Shown piece after piece: positions 50,853-61,785 of a stretch of 64,000 bases of DNA. This stretch comes from JAEWSN01 sp942493335. GTDB lineage: Bacteria; Bacillota; Clostridia; DSM-8532. The notes beneath the pieces were generated by a model, which was not told the origin of the DNA, did not search any database, and was given only the letters and a program-made list of their open reading frames with translations. The DNA lies in the NCBI GenBank assembly GCA_942493335.1, contig OW818693.1:4526001-4590000 (forward strand). The letters run 5' to 3'. The stretch's first letter is position 1. Every line of letters starts with the position of its first letter. The translations under genes were made by a program, and so were the position numbers.

Positions 50853-51977
50853 ATGCAATACCGCCCATTTGGCAACACCGGCATCGACATCTCCGCGCTC
50901 GGCTTCGGTGCCATGCGCCTGCCCGGCAAAACTGTGAACGGCAAGCAGGTGATGGACGAGGAGGAAGGCATCCGCATCATCCGCAGGGCCTTCGAACTCG
51001 GCGTCAACTATATCGACACGGCTCCCTACTATTGCGACGGGGAGAGCGAGGTCATCGTCGGGAAGGCTCTGAAGGGCTGGCGCGACAAGGTGTATCTTTC
51101 CACGAAGAACCCCATCGAGAACGCGTCCGGCGACGACTGGCGCGCACGTCTTGAAAAGTCCCTGAAGAAACTGGATGTGGACTGCATCGATTTCTACCAT
51201 ATGTGGGGCATCAGCCTTGAAGCCTACAACAACAGCATCAATGTACCGAACGGACCGTTGGAGGCTGCCCGCCGCGCGAAAGAGGAAGGCCTTATCAAGC
51301 ATATCTCCTTCTCCTTCCACGACAAGGCGGAGAATCTGCTGCCGCTGGTCGACACCGGTGTTTTCGAAACCGTCCTGCTGCAGTACAATCTGTTGGATCG
51401 CGCGAATGAACCCGGTATTGCCCGCGCCAGGGAAAAGGGGCTCGGCGTGGTTGTCATGGGTCCTGTGGGCGGCGGTCGTCTGGGCATGCCTTCCGAAGCC
51501 ATCCGCAATCTTCTTCCCGGCAAGGTGAGTAGCAGCGCCCAGCTGGCCCTGCGTTTCGTCCTGGCCAATCCAGGCGTCACCTGTGCCCTTTCCGGGATGG
51601 GAACAATGGAAATGGTCGAGGAGAATTGCCGTGTCGCATCCAATGAAGCACCGCTCTCCGAAGCCGAGTTGATCAGTGTGAATGCTTCCATGGAAGAGAA
51701 CAAGCGCATGGCCGAATTGTACTGCACCGGCTGCAACTACTGCATGCCTTGTCCGCACGAGGTCAACATCCCGCTGAATTTCCAGCTCATGAACTACAAG
51801 CGAGTCTACAAGCTTGAGGCTTATGCGAAGGAGCAGTACAAACAGATCGGCAAAGTGGACTGGATGAAGGGCAAGGATGCGTCCGCCTGCATCGAGTGCG
51901 GCCTCTGCGAGGAGAAATGCCCTCAGAAGATCAAGATCCGGGAGCAGCTCCGTGAAACCGCCGAAGCACTCGGATAA
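50853..51977 (+). CDS. Aldo/keto reductase with C-terminal 4Fe-4S ferredoxin part
   Basis: 374 residues. The N-terminal barrel (about 1-270) opens MQYRPFGNTGIDISALGFGA and has the AKR residues in NYIDTAPYY, STKNP and YHMWG. The C-terminal about 90 residues hold two cysteine clusters, CTGCNYCMPCP and CIECGLCEEKCP, typical of the clostridial ferredoxin-fused AKR subfamily. It could use ferredoxin instead of NADPH. Substrate unknown. ATG 50853 has GAAAGGGG upstream. Confidence 0.88.
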   Translation: MQYRPFGNTGIDISALGFGAMRLPGKTVNGKQVMDEEEGIRIIRRAFELGVNYIDTAPYYCDGESEVIVGKALKGWRDKVYLSTKNPIENASGDDWRARLEKSLKKLDVDCIDFYHMWGISLEAYNNSINVPNGPLEAARRAKEEGLIKHISFSFHDKAENLLPLVDTGVFETVLLQYNLLDRANEPGIARAREKGLGVVVMGPVGGGRLGMPSEAIRNLLPGKVSSSAQLALRFVLANPGVTCALSGMGTMEMVEENCRVASNEAPLSEAELISVNASMEENKRMAELYCTGCNYCMPCPHEVNIPLNFQLMNYKRVYKLEAYAKEQYKQIGKVDWMKGKDASACIECGLCEEKCPQKIKIREQLRETAEALG

Positions 51978-52017
51978 ATGCGGGTCAGGCCATGTGCCAT
52001 ACAAGGAGGAGTTTCCC

Positions 52018-52320
52018 ATGGCGAACATCATACATTCCGTGATCTTCACCCTGAAGCATGCGCCGGGGTCCGCTGCGGCGGAACAGTTCCTTGCGGATGG
52101 ACGCCGGATCCTGACGGGTATTCCGGTTGTCATCGGCTTTAAGGCATTCCGCCAGGTTTCCACGAAGAATCCGCATCAATATGGGTTTTCGATGGAGTTT
52201 GCCACGCGGGCCGACTATGAGACCTACAACAATCATCCGGACCATGTCGGTTTCGTGGCAAGCCGTTGGATTCCGGAAGTGACTGATTTTCTTGAAATCG
52301 ACTACGACGAGATTCCCTGA
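52018..52320 (+). CDS. Stress-responsive alpha/beta barrel (Dabb) domain protein
   Basis: 100 residues, one Dabb domain: IIHSVIFTLKHAPGSAAAEQ at the start and the HPDHVGFVASRWIPEVTDFL signature at the end. These small dimeric proteins bind or modify small metabolites; some act as lactone or heme-related enzymes. ATG 52018 is clearly set by AAGGAGGAG. It sits 40 bases behind the AKR gene and likely belongs to its operon. Confidence 0.85.
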   Translation: MANIIHSVIFTLKHAPGSAAAEQFLADGRRILTGIPVVIGFKAFRQVSTKNPHQYGFSMEFATRADYETYNNHPDHVGFVASRWIPEVTDFLEIDYDEIP

Positions 52321-52421
52321 GTCCGCAGATCGGAATTTCCGGGATCCGGCCGGTTTGTGCCGGATTCCCGGGATCCCGGTCGCGATAGGTCGGGAAGCCC
52401 TGTCGTTCCTTGGAGGGTAAC

Positions 52422-53234
52422 ATGAAGGATCAAAAGGTTCTGCTCGAGGAAATGCGTGCGTTCCAACCGGCAAAAGGCCATATGGCCTTCTGGTGGCTCG
52501 GGCAGATGGGGTTCGGCCTGAAACTGGCGGGAAGGCTGATCACGATCGATGCGTTTCTGATGGATCATCCGCATCGGCAGGTGCCGGCTGCCATCGATGT
52601 GGACGCGCCTGTTTCCGCCGATCTTGTTTTCGGCACGCACGACCATATCGATCATATTGATCGGGTTGCGTGGAAGCGGATCGCAAAGGCAAGTCCGGCC
52701 ACGCGCTTTGTGGTGCCGGCGTTCCATCGGGCTTCCGTCCTGTCCGAACTGGGCGTGGACGAAGCGCGCGTGATCGGCGTGGATGAGGGTCGGTCCTACG
52801 AGGAACCGGAGTTCACCATCAGGGCCATTCCCTCCGCCCATGAGTTTCTGGATACGGATGCGGCAACTGGCCTGCATCCCCATCTGGGATACATCATGGA
52901 AGCGGATGGGCTTCGCATCTATCATGCAGGGGATTCCTGCATCTATGAGGGCATGCATTCCAAACTGAAGGCTTTCGGTCGTTTCGATGCCATGTTCATT
53001 CCCATCAACGGGCGCGACGGTGTCCGGTACCGTCGGAACCTTATCGGCAACATGACGGCACAGGAAGCGGTGGACCTCGTCGGGGCCGTCAAGCCGGGCC
53101 TCGCCATACCGGGACACTATGAAATGTTTGCGGCCAATCCCGGAGATCCGGCGCTGTTCGCCGATTACCTCGACGCAAAGTATCCCGGCATTCCCTGCTG
53201 GATCGGAGAGCACGGCGTGCGCGTCGACCTCTGA
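52422..53234 (+). CDS. UlaG-like metallo-beta-lactamase-fold hydrolase
   Basis: 270 residues. The metal motif is THDHIDHID (residues about 75-83). Further ligands lie in YHAGDSC and IPGHYEMF. The pattern, with FWWLGQMGFGLKL near the start, is of the L-ascorbate-6-phosphate lactonase (UlaG) group, which opens sugar lactones. That fits the sugar-acid genes just upstream, but the substrate is not known. ATG 52422 has TTGGAGGG upstream. The gap before it holds a GC-rich inverted repeat without Ts. Confidence 0.83.
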   Translation: MKDQKVLLEEMRAFQPAKGHMAFWWLGQMGFGLKLAGRLITIDAFLMDHPHRQVPAAIDVDAPVSADLVFGTHDHIDHIDRVAWKRIAKASPATRFVVPAFHRASVLSELGVDEARVIGVDEGRSYEEPEFTIRAIPSAHEFLDTDAATGLHPHLGYIMEADGLRIYHAGDSCIYEGMHSKLKAFGRFDAMFIPINGRDGVRYRRNLIGNMTAQEAVDLVGAVKPGLAIPGHYEMFAANPGDPALFADYLDAKYPGIPCWIGEHGVRVDL

Positions 53235-53251
53235 CATGCGACAAGCAGCAT

Positions 53252-53303
53252 GCACGCCGATCATGGCCAGGCAGCGTGCACGGCGATCATGGCCAGGCAG
53301 CGT
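53252..53303. repeat. 26-bp tandem repeat, two copies
   Basis: Two units (53252-53277 and 53278-53303) that differ by one base, each GCAC(G)..CGATCATGGCCAGGCAGCGT, with a partial third (GCACATC). The array lies between two convergent genes. Confidence 0.75.
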
Positions 53304-53347
53304 GCACATCAGCATCCGTCAACTGACGGAGTCGTGAGGCCCTGCAT

Positions 53348-55552
<2,205 letters not shown>

Positions 55553-55714
55553 AGGATGTCACCTCCCACTCGTTCTATACCACTTTTTCAAGAGATTACC
55601 TGCGAGAAGCACAGCGCCTGGGAATGTCCCCGAAGCAGTTCCGGCACGTGTGCGGGGATGAGAACCGTCGAGAGGGCGGACACGTAGGAAAAGGGGGCTG
55701 ATCAAGCCGGAATG

Positions 55715-55887
55715 TGGTATACTGTAAGGACATCAGGCAGAGTGCCTGGACATCTTCATACCGGTCTGTCTTCTTGCCGGTTGATGGCATACGCATGCCG
55801 TCTTCCGGAATGACCGTGTTTGCGGACATGTCGCTTCAGGCAACAATCGCAATAGCATCCAGGAGGTGGCCGTCCGCAAGGGATGGC
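55715..55887 (+). promoter_or_regulatory. Extended -10 promoter and structured leader of the ABC-F gene
   Basis: TGGTATACT (55715-55723) is an extended -10 element with no clear -35. The transcript would have about 160 bases of leader with small hairpins (AGGCA/TGCCT and ACCGG/CCGGT). ABC-F genes are often controlled by leader attenuation, but no T-tract terminator is seen. The rest of the 335-bp gap back to 55553 holds no gene I can support. Confidence 0.35.
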
Positions 55888-57522
55888 ATGACATTCATGA
55901 TTCAAGTAAACGGAGTATCCCTCAGATTTGCAGACAAGAAACTTTTCGAGGATGTAAATGTCAAATTCACCGCAGGCAACTGCTACGGGGTCATCGGAGC
56001 GAATGGTGCCGGCAAGACCACCTTCATCAAGATCCTTTCGGGAGAAATCGAACCGAACGAAGGCGATGTGTCCATTACGCCCGGCGAACGGCTGGCCATT
56101 CTCAAGCAGGATCATTTCGCCTTCGATTCGTTTCCCGTGCTGACCACGGTCATCATGGGCCATCAGCGTCTGTATGCGATTTCACAGGAGAAGGAGATTC
56201 TCTATGCGAAACCGGATTTTACGGACGAGGATGGCATGCGCGCATCGGAACTCGAGCACGAGTTTGCCGAGCTCAACGGATGGGATGCGGAGACGGATGC
56301 GGAGAAACTGCTGATGGGTCTCGGCATCGGTCGGGATCAACATGAAAAGCTGATGTCCGAACTCTCGGGATCGGACAAGGTGAAGGTGCTGCTGGCGCAG
56401 GCATTGTTCGGAAATCCGCACATTCTGCTGCTGGACGAGCCGACGAACCATTTGGACTTCAAGGCCATCAACTGGCTTGAGGAATTCCTGATGGATTATG
56501 AAAATACGGTCATCGTGGTTTCGCATGACCGTCACTTCCTCAACAAGGTCTGCACGCACATGATGGATATCGACTACGGCAAGGCCACGCTCGTCACGGG
56601 CAACTATGATTTCTGGTATGAGTCCAGCCAGCTGGCCACCCGCCTGCTGAACGACCAGAACAAGAAGAAGGAAGAAAAGGTGAAGGAACTGCAGGCTTTC
56701 ATCATGCGCTTCTCGGCCAATGCTTCCAAATCCAGGCAGGCCACCTCGCGCAAGAAGCTGCTCGACAAGATCACCATCGACGATATCCATCTTTCCTCCC
56801 GCAAGTATCCGTTCGTCGGCTTCACGCCGACCCGAGAAGCAGGGAAGGAAATCCTCGCAGTGGAGAACCTCTCCAAAACCATCAACGGCGAGAAAGTGCT
56901 CAACAATCTGTCTTTCCGTGTGGAAAACGGGGACAAGATCATTTTCCTGGCGCGCAGCGAAGCCGCACGCACCACGCTGTTCCAGATCCTCATGGGGGAA
57001 ATCGAACCGGACGAGGGCACCTTCAAATGGGGAATCACCACCAGCCAGGCCTATCTGCCGAAGGACAACAACACCTTCTTCGACGGTGTGGAGTATTCGC
57101 TCGTGGACTGGCTGCGCCAGTTCTCCACGGAAAAATCGGAGAATTTCATCCGGGGTTTCCTCGGGAAAATGCTCTTCTCCGGGGATGAACCACTGAAGAT
57201 GGCCCATGTCCTGTCCGGCGGTGAGAAAGTACGCTGCATGTTCTCCCGGCTCATGCTTTCCGGTGCGAATGTGCTGCTCCTGGACGAACCCACGAACCAT
57301 CTTGACCTCGAATCCATCACGGCCGTCAACAACGGGTTGACCGCCTTCAAGGGAACCATGCTGTTTTCCTCGCACGACCACAAGTTCATCGAAACCATTG
57401 CCAATCGTGTCATTGAAATCACACCGGAAGGCTTGATGGATCGCCGCATGGAATTCAACGAGTTCCTTGAGGACGAAGCCATCCAGAGCCAGATCGACGC
57501 CATGTACGGTGCGAAGACCTGA
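55888..57522 (+). CDS. ABC-F family ATPase (YkpA/YbiT-like) with one degenerate ATP site
   Basis: 544 residues, two ABC domains joined by a charged linker (about 235-320) and no membrane part. Domain 1 has Walker A GANGAGKTTF but a weak signature LSGSDK. Domain 2 has a broken Walker A (ARSEAARTTLFQ; Lys to Arg and Gly to Ala) but a good signature LSGGEK. Both DEPTNHLD motifs are intact. So one composite site is normal and the other degenerate. ABC-F proteins act at the ribosomal E site, in translation or drug protection. ATG 55888 is chosen by AAGGG spacing; ATG 55897 is possible. Confidence 0.88.
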   Translation: MTFMIQVNGVSLRFADKKLFEDVNVKFTAGNCYGVIGANGAGKTTFIKILSGEIEPNEGDVSITPGERLAILKQDHFAFDSFPVLTTVIMGHQRLYAISQEKEILYAKPDFTDEDGMRASELEHEFAELNGWDAETDAEKLLMGLGIGRDQHEKLMSELSGSDKVKVLLAQALFGNPHILLLDEPTNHLDFKAINWLEEFLMDYENTVIVVSHDRHFLNKVCTHMMDIDYGKATLVTGNYDFWYESSQLATRLLNDQNKKKEEKVKELQAFIMRFSANASKSRQATSRKKLLDKITIDDIHLSSRKYPFVGFTPTREAGKEILAVENLSKTINGEKVLNNLSFRVENGDKIIFLARSEAARTTLFQILMGEIEPDEGTFKWGITTSQAYLPKDNNTFFDGVEYSLVDWLRQFSTEKSENFIRGFLGKMLFSGDEPLKMAHVLSGGEKVRCMFSRLMLSGANVLLLDEPTNHLDLESITAVNNGLTAFKGTMLFSSHDHKFIETIANRVIEITPEGLMDRRMEFNEFLEDEAIQSQIDAMYGAKT

Positions 57523-57551
57523 TCTTTCTTGAAGTGTCGTAAGGAGGAACC

Positions 57552-57848
57552 ATGCGGGAATGCATATGCAGCACGTGCGCGAATCTTCGTGAAGTGCTGG
57601 GGGATGAGGGACCGACGGGCGAATTCGCCTGTGTATACGGATACCCGGACGCGGCCTGTGAAAACTGCGAGACCGCGGAATGTGAACTGTCGTGCGCCCA
57701 TTGGCTTGATGCGGATGCCGAACCGGAAACGGTGGCGGTGCAGTGCAGCCAGTGCGGCAAGGAGATGCAGATGGATGCCACCGATGCGGAGGATGGCGCT
57801 GTCTATTGCGTGGACTGCTACCTGAAGCGTGCAGGGCAGGGCGACTGA
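57552..57848 (+). CDS. Cysteine-rich small protein with zinc ribbon
   Basis: 98 residues and 13 cysteines. The first half has CICSTCAN, CVYG and CENCETAECELSCAHW; the second half is a zinc ribbon CSQCGKEM...CVDCYLKR. This suggests two metal-binding modules. No family is recognised with certainty. It starts 30 bases after the ABC-F stop with AAGGAGG, so they are likely co-transcribed. Confidence 0.7.
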   Translation: MRECICSTCANLREVLGDEGPTGEFACVYGYPDAACENCETAECELSCAHWLDADAEPETVAVQCSQCGKEMQMDATDAEDGAVYCVDCYLKRAGQGD

Positions 57849-57930
57849 GGCAGGGTGACGGACTGGGTGTCCGGAATCGGTGCAAGTCATCAGGCCTTGA
57901 GATCGGCCGGGAGCCTATTGGAGGATACAG

Positions 57931-58680
57931 ATGGGAAGAGTCGGTGATGAAATCGCGCGGATGCGCTTGTCAAAGGGATTGACGCAGAAACAACTCGCCA
58001 AGCAGGCGGGCGTCGCAGAAAACTATATCGCGGATGTGGAGGCCGGGCGACGTGTCATGCAGGATCAGCTGGCCACCCGCATCTCGAAGTTGCTGGGCGG
58101 TTCCTTCGGACCGGATGTGCCGGAATCCGAGGCGCCTGTTCAGGGCAAGACATCAGCCACCCGGCCTTCCGTGCCGGTGCGGCCGGTCACCCGCACGGTA
58201 GAACCCGCAGCGCAGCTGGTCTACTCGACAGCTTCGGATGCGCTCGAACCCAAAGCGGGATCAGCCGGAACCAATGCGGTCTGGAGCGATGCCTTCGGGC
58301 AGATGCTCAAGGAAGTACCCGTGTATGATGCGGCAATGGCCAAACAAACGGGAACGCGCACCATGGCCGTCGTTGGCGGCAAGATCGAAGATCAGTCGAA
58401 GGACAAGGTGTTCTGGCTTCGGGCGGAAGACAATGACATGATCGGATATCGCATCGTGCGGGAGGATCTCGTGTTCGGTGTCCAGACCCAGGTGCTGACC
58501 GATGACGGCTTCTATTTGGTGGAAGCGGGCGGGAACCGCCTGATGCGCCACCTCAAAGCTCTGCCCGGCGGCATGGTACAGATCACTTGCCACAAGGGTG
58601 CGCCGGTTCGTGAAACCATGCCCGCCAATCTGATCAAGGTGCTGGGACGGCTTCTGCGCGTAGAGGTCCGGCTGCCATGA
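57931..58680 (+). CDS. XRE-type regulator with LexA/S24-like C-terminal domain
   Basis: 249 residues. Residues 1-60 are an XRE helix-turn-helix (MRLSKGLTQKQLAKQAGVAE). A Ser/Pro/Thr linker leads to a domain of LexA-like fold (FWLRAEDNDMIGYRIVREDL, then NRLMRHLKALPGG). Where self-cleaving repressors have a catalytic Ser in the DSM motif this protein has Asp (DNDM), so autocleavage is unlikely. It may sense a ligand instead. GGAGG precedes the ATG. Its stop overlaps the next gene (ATGA). Confidence 0.72.
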   Translation: MGRVGDEIARMRLSKGLTQKQLAKQAGVAENYIADVEAGRRVMQDQLATRISKLLGGSFGPDVPESEAPVQGKTSATRPSVPVRPVTRTVEPAAQLVYSTASDALEPKAGSAGTNAVWSDAFGQMLKEVPVYDAAMAKQTGTRTMAVVGGKIEDQSKDKVFWLRAEDNDMIGYRIVREDLVFGVQTQVLTDDGFYLVEAGGNRLMRHLKALPGGMVQITCHKGAPVRETMPANLIKVLGRLLRVEVRLP

Positions 58681-59606
58681 TCATCGATCTCCGGCAAGTC
58701 GTTGTCCAGATGGCCGTGATGCTTTTCATCGTTGCCGGCGGGTATGCAGCACGACGGTTTCATTGGCTCGATGGTTCCGCGGATACGGTCTTCTCCCAGG
58801 CGGTTGTCCGCATGACAGCTCCCTGTCTTGTCTTCTATGGCGTGCTCGGCAATCGGGAACGCCTTTTTTCTGGAAGCCTGCCGCAAGTCGTGGTGTCAGT
58901 CGCGGCTGCAGTCCTGCTGTCCGGTTCGCTGGTGTTTCTTGTTCTGCGGGCTGGACATTTCCGGCCCGACCATCGGTCTGTGCTGCAGGTCGCAACCATG
59001 TTCGGCAATGTGTCATTTCTGGGGATTCCGCTCTGTTACGGGCTTTTCGGGCAGGAAGGCCTGATGTATGCCTCGCTGTATGCAGCGGCGCAGGATGCGC
59101 TTTTCTGGTCCGTAGGGGTTGCCCTCATGGGCGGCGGCCATACGAAGGGCGAATGGAAACGGTTGTTGAATCCTTCCCTGATGGGTATCCTGCTGGCTGT
59201 CCTATTGGTGGCACTGGGGGTTCCTGTCCCGGAATTCGTTTTGAAGACGGCAAATACCGTCGGCGCGGCAACGTTGCCACTCTCCCTGATGGTGGTGGGG
59301 GCCGGATTTTATGGTGCGAAGGCAGAATGGGCCACCCTCCGCGGACTTCTTCCGGTGGCGGGGCTCAAACTGGTACTTGTGCCCGCAGTGATGACGGCTG
59401 CCCTTTCCCTGATCCCCATGGATCCGGTAGCGCGATGTGTTCTGGCGCTTGAGATATCCATGCCATCCGCAGCCGCAACGGTTGCACTGGCGCGGACCCT
59501 GGACAGGGATCATGGTTTCGCGGCGCAGGCCGTACTGATGACGACCGCCATGAGCGCGATCACCGTACCGCTGATGGTCCTTGCATTGAACTGGCTCGCA
59601 GTCTGA
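58677..59606 (+). CDS. AEC-family transporter
   Basis: 309 residues with about ten hydrophobic helices in two halves, as in auxin efflux carrier (AEC) proteins. Conserved features are VRMTAPCLVFYGVLGN and GNVSFLGIPLCYGLFGQEG in the first half, and PSAAATVALARTLDRD near the end. Bacterial members move organic acids such as malate. The ATG overlaps the stop of the preceding regulator, so the regulator may control this transporter. Confidence 0.85.
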   Translation: MIIDLRQVVVQMAVMLFIVAGGYAARRFHWLDGSADTVFSQAVVRMTAPCLVFYGVLGNRERLFSGSLPQVVVSVAAAVLLSGSLVFLVLRAGHFRPDHRSVLQVATMFGNVSFLGIPLCYGLFGQEGLMYASLYAAAQDALFWSVGVALMGGGHTKGEWKRLLNPSLMGILLAVLLVALGVPVPEFVLKTANTVGAATLPLSLMVVGAGFYGAKAEWATLRGLLPVAGLKLVLVPAVMTAALSLIPMDPVARCVLALEISMPSAAATVALARTLDRDHGFAAQAVLMTTAMSAITVPLMVLALNWLAV

Positions 59607-59652
59607 AAATCATGCGATGATCCCATGCTTGTGTGGCAAAGGAGCGGATGCA

Positions 59653-60888
59653 GTGGCGAAAAAAAAAGAAAAAAAGCGCGACAGGGGCTTCGGTGGGAAA
59701 CCGAGTGCCCTTTTGGCGTTTTCCGTGCGAACCTTTTTGTTCTTCTGGTTTGCCCGTTATGCGCCCAAGTATGACCGGACCGCCCTGAAGGGGTTGAAGG
59801 GTCCATACATCCTGCTTGCCAATCATCCATCCAATCTGGATGCGTTTCTGGTGGGGCGAGGAATCAATCCGATGCGAACCAATTATGTGGCGAGCCAGTT
59901 TTTCTTCCGTTTCCCGATCCTGAAATTCCTGCTGGGGAGAATCGGAGCGATTCCAAAGTCGCATTCGGTCAAGGATATCCAGTCTCTCCGCCTGATGCTG
60001 AAATCCCTTGCAGCCGGCCGGGTTCTGGTCGTGTATCCGGAGGGAAGAAGATCCATGGACGGCCGGGGAAGCCGGTTTTCCGAATCCATGGCGAAGATGG
60101 CGAAGAAAAGCGGTTTACCGGTTGTGGCTGCCCGGCTCACCGGACCTTACCTTGCCTGGCCTCGTTGGGCGGACAGACCCGGAGTCGGGCCCTTGTCCGT
60201 TTCATTTGAACGCATTCTCGAACCTGCTGAACTTGCGTCATTGAGCGTGCAGGAAATTCACCTGCGCATGCGTGAGGCGCTCCGGTTCGACGAGTATGCT
60301 GCGAACCGCCGGGAGGGAAGGAAGTACCGCGCCAAGGATCGGACCGGAAAAATCGAGCGGCTGCTTCACCTGTGCCCCGACTGCGGAGCCTGGGAAGCCA
60401 TCGAGGGGCATCTGGACCATATCGGATGCATGCGGTGCGGCGCGTCTGCCGCCATGGATGCGACCGGCTTCATTGCAAGGATGTCCGGCAAGCCGGTAGC
60501 GTGGCCCCAGGTGCCTGAATGGTTTGCCGTCCAGCGTGCGGCCATGGTGGATTCCATGCGGGATCCCGGATTCCGTATCGAGGCCGGTGTGACGGCCCTG
60601 GGGCGTGCGATCGACCCCAACCGTCCGATGGAGACCGTAGGATCCGGCAGTGCAGTCCTTGGGCGGGAAGGCCTGGATTTCATCGGCGTGGTGGACGGGC
60701 AGCCGAAGAAACTTCATTTTGCGATCACACTGCTGGAACTCCTGCCGGTTTCTCTGGGTAAGCACTTTGAGATCTGCGATGAGGATGGAACCTACTGGCA
60801 GTTTGCTTTGAAGGGTGCATCGAAACCTGTCCAATTCGAGCAATATGCGGACATCTGCCTGTATGGGGAGGCTTCGACATGGGGTTGA
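59653..60888 (+). CDS. PlsC-like acyltransferase with C-terminal zinc ribbon
   Basis: 411 residues. The acyltransferase domain (about 25-225) has the catalytic NHPSNLD (NHx4D) and the EGRRS motif, plus a hydrophobic N-terminal helix (ALLAFSVRTFLFFWFARY). From about residue 235 there is a zinc ribbon CPDCG...CMRCG, then about 150 residues of unassigned beta-rich sequence. PlsC enzymes make phosphatidic acid at the membrane; the C-terminal part is unusual. The GTG at 59653, with AAAGGAG nine bases before, is chosen. It overlaps the next gene by ten bases. Confidence 0.78.
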   Translation: MAKKKEKKRDRGFGGKPSALLAFSVRTFLFFWFARYAPKYDRTALKGLKGPYILLANHPSNLDAFLVGRGINPMRTNYVASQFFFRFPILKFLLGRIGAIPKSHSVKDIQSLRLMLKSLAAGRVLVVYPEGRRSMDGRGSRFSESMAKMAKKSGLPVVAARLTGPYLAWPRWADRPGVGPLSVSFERILEPAELASLSVQEIHLRMREALRFDEYAANRREGRKYRAKDRTGKIERLLHLCPDCGAWEAIEGHLDHIGCMRCGASAAMDATGFIARMSGKPVAWPQVPEWFAVQRAAMVDSMRDPGFRIEAGVTALGRAIDPNRPMETVGSGSAVLGREGLDFIGVVDGQPKKLHFAITLLELLPVSLGKHFEICDEDGTYWQFALKGASKPVQFEQYADICLYGEASTWG

Positions 60889-61772
60889 TCCGGCTTTCGG
60901 AGCAGGCAGGTTACCTGCCTGGGTCCATCAATCTGGGTGTGGTCTGGAAAGGCTCCGATGCGGTCCTGATCGATACGGGGCTGGATGGATCTGCGTCCTC
61001 CCGGGCCTGGAAACATCTCCAGACAGAAGGGCTGGAACTGAAAGGCATTCTGAACACGCACGCCCATGCGGATCATTGCGGAGGAAATACCTGGCTGGTA
61101 TCCAAACTGGGCATCCCCGTAGCAGCACCCATCGGGGAAAAACCGCTTATTGAGTGGCCTTACGGGCATCCGTTGTTCCTCAATTCCGGCGTGGCTCCCC
61201 CTGCATCGTTGCGCGGACGGCTTACCCTGTCTGAACCCTCTCAGGTCACAGTGCCGATTCAGACGGGGCAGAGCTCCCTGCAGCTGGGCGGAATCGAGCT
61301 GGAGATCCGCAGGTTGCCCGGCCATTCCATCGACCAGATTGGCGTGGCGGCTGGAAATGTCTTTTTCTGTGCCGATGCCCTTTTTTCACTGGAGATGCTG
61401 GAAAAGCATGGGATTCCCTTTTTTTCCGATGCCAAAGCGCAACGCGAGACTTTGAACAGCTTGAAGACGTATGCATTTCAGTGGATCGTTCCCTCTCACG
61501 GTGAGCCTGCGGACTCGTCCCGCGCCATGTCGGATGCCTACCTTACCCGGATGAACCGCATGGAAGCGGTCATTCTGGCGAAGACCAGGGTCGGGACCGG
61601 CGAGGAGTCAGTCATGTCCGCCGTCCTCGACGCTTTTTCCGTTCATGTGGAGACGCTTCCGCGATACGCGTTGGTCCGTGCGCCGATTCTGGCGGTGATG
61701 CAGGATATGGAGGAGCGCGGACTTGTAAGGAGAACTTACTTGGGAAACAGACCCGTGTGGCAGGCAATATGA
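60879..61772 (+). CDS. Metallo-beta-lactamase-fold hydrolase
   Basis: 297 residues. The binuclear metal motif THAHADH is intact (residues about 60-66), followed by LPGHSIDQIG and PSHGEP as further ligand sites. A helical C-terminal part of about 80 residues resembles the winged-helix tail of some MBL proteins. The substrate is unknown; thioesters and nucleotides are both handled in the superfamily. It overlaps the acyltransferase gene, so the two are translated together. It ends just before the repeat array. Confidence 0.85.
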   Translation: MGLIRLSEQAGYLPGSINLGVVWKGSDAVLIDTGLDGSASSRAWKHLQTEGLELKGILNTHAHADHCGGNTWLVSKLGIPVAAPIGEKPLIEWPYGHPLFLNSGVAPPASLRGRLTLSEPSQVTVPIQTGQSSLQLGGIELEIRRLPGHSIDQIGVAAGNVFFCADALFSLEMLEKHGIPFFSDAKAQRETLNSLKTYAFQWIVPSHGEPADSSRAMSDAYLTRMNRMEAVILAKTRVGTGEESVMSAVLDAFSVHVETLPRYALVRAPILAVMQDMEERGLVRRTYLGNRPVWQAI

Positions 61773-61785
61773 TAGAATGACCATC

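Noticed and set aside
52321..52421. GC-rich inverted repeat before the lactonase-like gene as a terminator
   Set aside because: Stem is present (ATCCGGC/GCCGGAT) but no T-run follows, and its core does not match the palindromic family.
56182..57885. Long minus-strand open frame opposite the ABC-F gene
   Set aside because: Shadow frame of the ABC-F coding region; no ribosome site or domain.
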